Source of the DNA: JAPOVO01 sp026708165
GTDB taxonomy: Bacteria; Chloroflexota; UBA11872; VXNJ01
Reading direction: 5' to 3'
Assembly (NCBI GenBank): GCA_965208775.1
Contig: OZ242360.1
Span: 1,240,001-1,304,000 of the forward strand
Length of the DNA: 64,000 nucleotides
Shown here: positions 58,666 to 64,000 of the stretch, piece after piece
How positions within the stretch are numbered: the first letter of the stretch is position 1
Layout of the letters: the number at the start of each line of letters is the position of its first letter
Position numbers and translations under genes: made by a program
The notes under the pieces: model-generated
The model's input: the letters and a program-made list of their open reading frames with translations, nothing else
The model's database searches: none
What the model was told of the DNA's origin: nothing

Positions 58666-59829
58666 GTGACCGAGATGCCGGAGCTCGAATCGATGGAGTC
58701 GCTCCTCGAAAGCGGCGACCACGAGGTAAGAATTCTCCGCCGGGGGGAAGTCATAGACGGCACCGTGGTCCGCGTTTCGGGCGACGAGGTGATGATAGAC
58801 GTCGGTCTCAAGTCGGAAGGCGTGGTGGTGGGCCGCGAGCTGTACGATCCCAACGTCATGGACGAGCGGCCGCAATTAACCATTGGCGAGATAATCCCGG
58901 TTTACGTGGTGCAGCCCGAAGGCGAGGGGGCCGCGATGCTCTCGCTTCGGCGCGCAATGCAGGAAAAGCAATGGCGCGAGACCGAAGCAATCTACAACGA
59001 GGGCAAGATCATCGAAGCCAAGGTAACCGAGTTCAACAAGGGCGGCGTTCTCGTTGGGGTTGGACCGCGCGGCTTCGTTCCCATGTCGCAACTGGTGAGT
59101 CTCGCGCCCTCGTCGAGTGAGGACAGCCGGGACGATATAGCCGAGCGTCTGGGGCAACTTGTCGGCAAGACGCTGCAGATGAAAATCATCGAGATGGACC
59201 GGCGTCGAAACCGGCTCATCCTGTCCGAGCGCGCGGCACAGCGCGACTTGCGCTCGGAGCGCAGAGAGACACTTCTGGAAGAATTGCGGGTCGGCCAGAT
59301 TCGCAAGGGGATCGTGAGCAACCTGGCGACGTTCGGGGCCTTTATCGACCTCGGCGGAGCCGACGGTCTGGCGCACATTTCAGAACTGTCCTGGAGCAGG
59401 GTAAACAGTCCTACGGAGGTCCTGAGGCCCGGCCAAGAGGTGGACGTATATATCCTGGCGCTCGACCGCGAGGAAAAGAAGATCGCCCTGAGCATTCGTC
59501 GGGCGCTGGAAGACCCGTGGGACGCTCTGGAGGAGCGGCTCGCTTCGGAACAGGTGGTCGAAGGAACGGTTACCAAGCTGGCCCCGTTTGGCGTATTCGT
59601 GCGTCTGGAAGAAGGCGTCGAGGGCCTTGCCCACGCGTCAGACCTGGACGAGGAATCCATGCTTTCGATGTACGAGGGGCAGACTCTGGACTTTCGCGTC
59701 CTGAGTGTTCAGACGGAACGGCGGAGAATCAGGCTAGTGCCCGCCGAGGCGGCTGGGCGCGGTTTCGATGACTACGATGGAGTCGATTCAGGCGAGGGAA
59801 TAGTGGTCGGCACTTCGGATGTCCGATGA
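58666..59829 (+). CDS. rpsA: S1 RNA-binding domain protein, ribosomal protein S1-like
   Basis: Protein of 387 aa with four S1 OB-folds: GEVIDGTVVRVSGDEVMIDVGLKSEG, GKIIEAKVTEFNKGGVLVGVGPRGFVP, GQIRKGIVSNLATFGAFIDLGGADGLAHISELS and VVEGTVTKLAPFGVFVRLEEGVEGLAHAS. This matches short ribosomal protein S1 forms outside Proteobacteria, which help mRNA bind the 30S subunit. The C-terminus is acidic. The start is GTG 58666 (or ATG 58675); no clear ribosome site is seen. A TTTACC/TATACT promoter lies upstream. It precedes the clpC region. Confidence 0.9.
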   Translation: MTEMPELESMESLLESGDHEVRILRRGEVIDGTVVRVSGDEVMIDVGLKSEGVVVGRELYDPNVMDERPQLTIGEIIPVYVVQPEGEGAAMLSLRRAMQEKQWRETEAIYNEGKIIEAKVTEFNKGGVLVGVGPRGFVPMSQLVSLAPSSSEDSRDDIAERLGQLVGKTLQMKIIEMDRRRNRLILSERAAQRDLRSERRETLLEELRVGQIRKGIVSNLATFGAFIDLGGADGLAHISELSWSRVNSPTEVLRPGQEVDVYILALDREEKKIALSIRRALEDPWDALEERLASEQVVEGTVTKLAPFGVFVRLEEGVEGLAHASDLDEESMLSMYEGQTLDFRVLSVQTERRRIRLVPAEAAGRGFDDYDGVDSGEGIVVGTSDVR

Positions 59830-59940
59830 GCCGGCGACACCCCGGGCGCAGCCCACTATGCGAAGAGGCTGAAGACCGGCGACGACGCCGGGGTAACGTC
59901 TGCCGAAGCAAAGAAAGCTGAAGACTTAAGAGGCGAAGCG

Positions 59941-59967
59941 GCCAACAATTAGCGATAATTGATTGGC
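59941..59967 (+). promoter_or_regulatory. Near-palindrome upstream of clpC, operator candidate
   Basis: GCCAA-c-AATTA-GCGA-TAATT-ga-TTGGC forms an inverted repeat with a one-base and a two-base bulge (inner arms CAATTA 59946-59951 and TAATTG 59956-59961). It lies about 45 bp upstream of the clpC start. It does not match the direct-repeat operator of CtsR. The downstream arm includes GATAAT, a -10-like hexamer. Confidence 0.45.
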
Positions 59968-60008
59968 TGCCCCCGCAGCAGGGCGGGGCACAGTCGTGGG
60001 AGCGTTCG

Positions 60009-62468
<2,460 letters not shown>

Positions 62469-62471
62469 GCC

Positions 62472-63812
62472 GTGCCCGGTCGGCGGACGGCTTTCGTCTG
62501 CCGGGAGTGCGGGCGCTCGACCCCCAAATGGGCGGGACGCTGTCCTGACTGCGGATCGTGGGACTCTCTGCAAGAGTCGCGGGTTTCCGGAGGTAGTCGA
62601 GGCGCGGGCGACGCCGCCTTGATTGAACCCGTACGGCTCGGCGACGTCCAGTCCATCGACTATTCGAGAGTTCGCTTCGGGTTACCGGAAGTTGAGCGAG
62701 TGTTTGGGGGCGGCCTGGTCCCAGGATCTCTTTGCCTGCTCGGCGGCGACCCCGGCATCGGCAAATCGACCCTTCTAATTCAGATCGCCAACGGCCTGCG
62801 GGACGGCGATTCAGTGTTGTACGTCTCCGGCGAAGAATCTCCGCACCAGTTGAGGCTGAGGGCAAACCGGCTCGACATTGCGGGAAGCAACATTTCGGTC
62901 CTTCCAGAAGTGGAAGTCGACAGCGTGATCGCCGCGGCGGAGAAGATGCAGCCGAGCCTCCTGATAGTCGATTCCATTCAGACCGCGCGGGTTGACGATC
63001 TGGGTTCGGTTCCCGGCAGCATGGTGCAGGTCCGGGAGAGCGCAAACAAGCTGCTTCGGTACGCAAAGGAGTCGCACGTTCCCGTCTTGATCGCGGGACA
63101 CGTAACCAAAGAAGGCAACATAGCAGGACCGCGTACCCTGGAGCATCTGGTCGATGCGGTGATGTATCTGGAAGGCGAGTCGCGTTCGGCCTACCGCCTC
63201 CTGCGAACGGTAAAGAACCGTTTTGGCTCCACCAACGAGGTGGCAGTCCTTGCGATGACGGGAACCGGTCTGGCCGAAGTCCCCAATCCGTCCTCGGTCT
63301 TCCTGTCGGAACGCAGCGAGTCGGCACCCGGGTCGGCCGTGGCGATAACAATCGAAGGGTCGCGCGCGATTATGGTTGAAGTCCAGGCGCTCGTCAGCCG
63401 GACCGTCTACTCGCTGCCTAAACGGCTGGCGACAGGCTATGACTCCAACAGGCTGACGATGATGGTCGCGGTGCTAGGAAAGAGGGCGGGCGCGAGTCTC
63501 TTCGACCAGGACGTATATGTAAATGTCGTGGGCGGACTTCGCTTGAGCGAGCCAGCCGTCGACCTACCGGTCGCGCTCGCGATTGCATCGAGCCTGCGCG
63601 GCCGCCGAATCAAGCCGGACGTCGCGGCATTTGGAGAAATCGGGCTTGTTGGCGAAGTCCGCTCGGTTTCACAGGGCGAGCGGCGACTGGAAGAGGCAAT
63701 CCGCATGAACTTCGGAACATGCCTGATTCCCAAATCACTTGCCGATGGTTCTACCAACGGAGCCGTTGCCGTCCACGATCTGAACGAAGCGTTCGAGGCG
63801 GGTCTTGATTAG
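62472..63812 (+). CDS. radA: DNA repair protein RadA
   Basis: RecA-like branch-migration ATPase acting in recombinational repair, 446 aa. The N-terminal zinc finger is CRECGRSTPKWAGRCPDCGSW (res 10-30). Walker A is GGDPGIGKSTLL (~res 92), the KNRFG motif is VKNRFGSTNEV (~248), and a C-terminal Lon-like domain lies at ~270-446 (SRTVYSLPKRLATGYD, VDLPVALAIASSLRGR). GTG 62472 is 3 bp after the clpC stop, so it is transcribed and probably translated together with clpC. Its stop overlaps the ispD start. Confidence 0.95.
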   Translation: MPGRRTAFVCRECGRSTPKWAGRCPDCGSWDSLQESRVSGGSRGAGDAALIEPVRLGDVQSIDYSRVRFGLPEVERVFGGGLVPGSLCLLGGDPGIGKSTLLIQIANGLRDGDSVLYVSGEESPHQLRLRANRLDIAGSNISVLPEVEVDSVIAAAEKMQPSLLIVDSIQTARVDDLGSVPGSMVQVRESANKLLRYAKESHVPVLIAGHVTKEGNIAGPRTLEHLVDAVMYLEGESRSAYRLLRTVKNRFGSTNEVAVLAMTGTGLAEVPNPSSVFLSERSESAPGSAVAITIEGSRAIMVEVQALVSRTVYSLPKRLATGYDSNRLTMMVAVLGKRAGASLFDQDVYVNVVGGLRLSEPAVDLPVALAIASSLRGRRIKPDVAAFGEIGLVGEVRSVSQGERRLEEAIRMNFGTCLIPKSLADGSTNGAVAVHDLNEAFEAGLD

Positions 63813-64000
63813 AGAACGCGAAACGGTGGTCGCCGTGGTGCTTGCCGCAGGAAGTGCGGTGCGCATGAGTGGAATCGACAAGATGAAGGCGCGCCTGGAC
63901 GGAAGGTCAGTTTTGGAGTGGTCGCTGTCGGCACTTGACGCGTGCGCCGAAATCGACGCCATTCAACTAGTCTCGCCAGAGGGAGATGACGGGCTTCTGG
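63805..64000 (+). CDS. ispD: 2-C-methyl-D-erythritol 4-phosphate cytidylyltransferase, 3'-truncated by window edge
   Basis: N-terminal 65 residues of IspD, the third enzyme of the MEP pathway. The nucleotide-binding motif is VVAVVLAAGSAVRMSGIDKMKARLDGRSVLEWSLSAL; the usual AAGxGxRM and the DK region are present. The TTG at 63805 overlaps the RadA frame by 8 bp, with GAGGCGGG about 6 nt upstream. An ispF gene often follows or is fused, but it would lie outside the window. Together with ispH at 50216 it shows the MEP pathway. Confidence 0.88.
   Translation, partial: MIRERETVVAVVLAAGSAVRMSGIDKMKARLDGRSVLEWSLSALDACAEIDAIQLVSPEGDDGLL

Overview
The window is about 60% GC, densely coded on both strands, and looks like the chromosome of an uncultured aerobic heterotroph. 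The gene mix fits Chloroflexota, perhaps the SAR202/Dehalococcoidia branch. It includes a sugar-nucleotidyltransferase fused to a degenerate phosphomannomutase, ClpC-RadA-IspD in a row, several phytanoyl-CoA-dioxygenase-like enzymes, sugar-phosphate isomerase/epimerase and Gfo/Idh/MocA enzymes, and an acyl-CoA ligase/thiolase/DUF35 operon. This placement is an inference from gene content only. No rRNA, tRNA, CRISPR array, prophage or transposase was recognised.

Layout. Bases 1-16.7 kb hold scattered catabolic and stress genes: a CehA/McbA-like hydrolase (cut by the window edge), two PhyH dioxygenases, VOC proteins, an MscS channel, an MFS transporter, a gamma-glutamyltransferase and an SGNH hydrolase. 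In this stretch lies a thioredoxin-like redoxin (12377-13099) whose frame crosses an in-frame UGA. A SECIS-like hairpin follows the UGA, so this is a candidate selenoprotein that ordinary gene calling would break. From 16.8 to 22.5 kb are a membrane-anchored endonuclease/exonuclease/phosphatase-fold protein, a DJ-1/PfpI protein, a VapBC-type toxin-antitoxin pair with a palindromic operator, and an MMPL exporter. From 22.8 to 33.9 kb are a glycoside-hydrolase-like protein, the acyl-CoA ligase/thiolase/OB-fold operon, a GH51 arabinofuranosidase, methyltransferases, an AlkA-like glycosylase and an epimerase. From 33.9 to 39 kb are a threonine synthase, a DksA-type zinc finger protein and an aminotransferase/Ldh/amidohydrolase operon.

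The groES-groEL operon (39.1-41.3 kb) is preceded by a sigma70-like promoter overlapped by a diverged CIRCE operator with the classical N9 spacing. Next come a propeller protein, a mutarotase-like protein, an SDR, a cyclase-family hydrolase that appears to start at ACG, a Xer-type recombinase lacking the usual lysine, the nucleotidyltransferase/PMM fusion, IspH, and a patch of short dispersed repeats. From 52.4 to 64 kb are a ThDP enzyme and a two-gene unit encoding a double-AAA+ ATPase with a VWA/MIDAS protein. These resemble a split, miniature midasin or CobS/CobT-like machine. An S1-domain protein, ClpC, RadA and the start of IspD close the window.

Two themes recur. Non-AUG initiation is frequent: many GTG and TTG starts, and well-supported ACG and CTG candidates. 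Several enzymes also lack residues that are usually catalytic (cyclase, Xer recombinase, amidohydrolase, PMM domain, both Walker B motifs of the double-AAA protein). All functional statements rest on motif recognition by eye. No database search was run.
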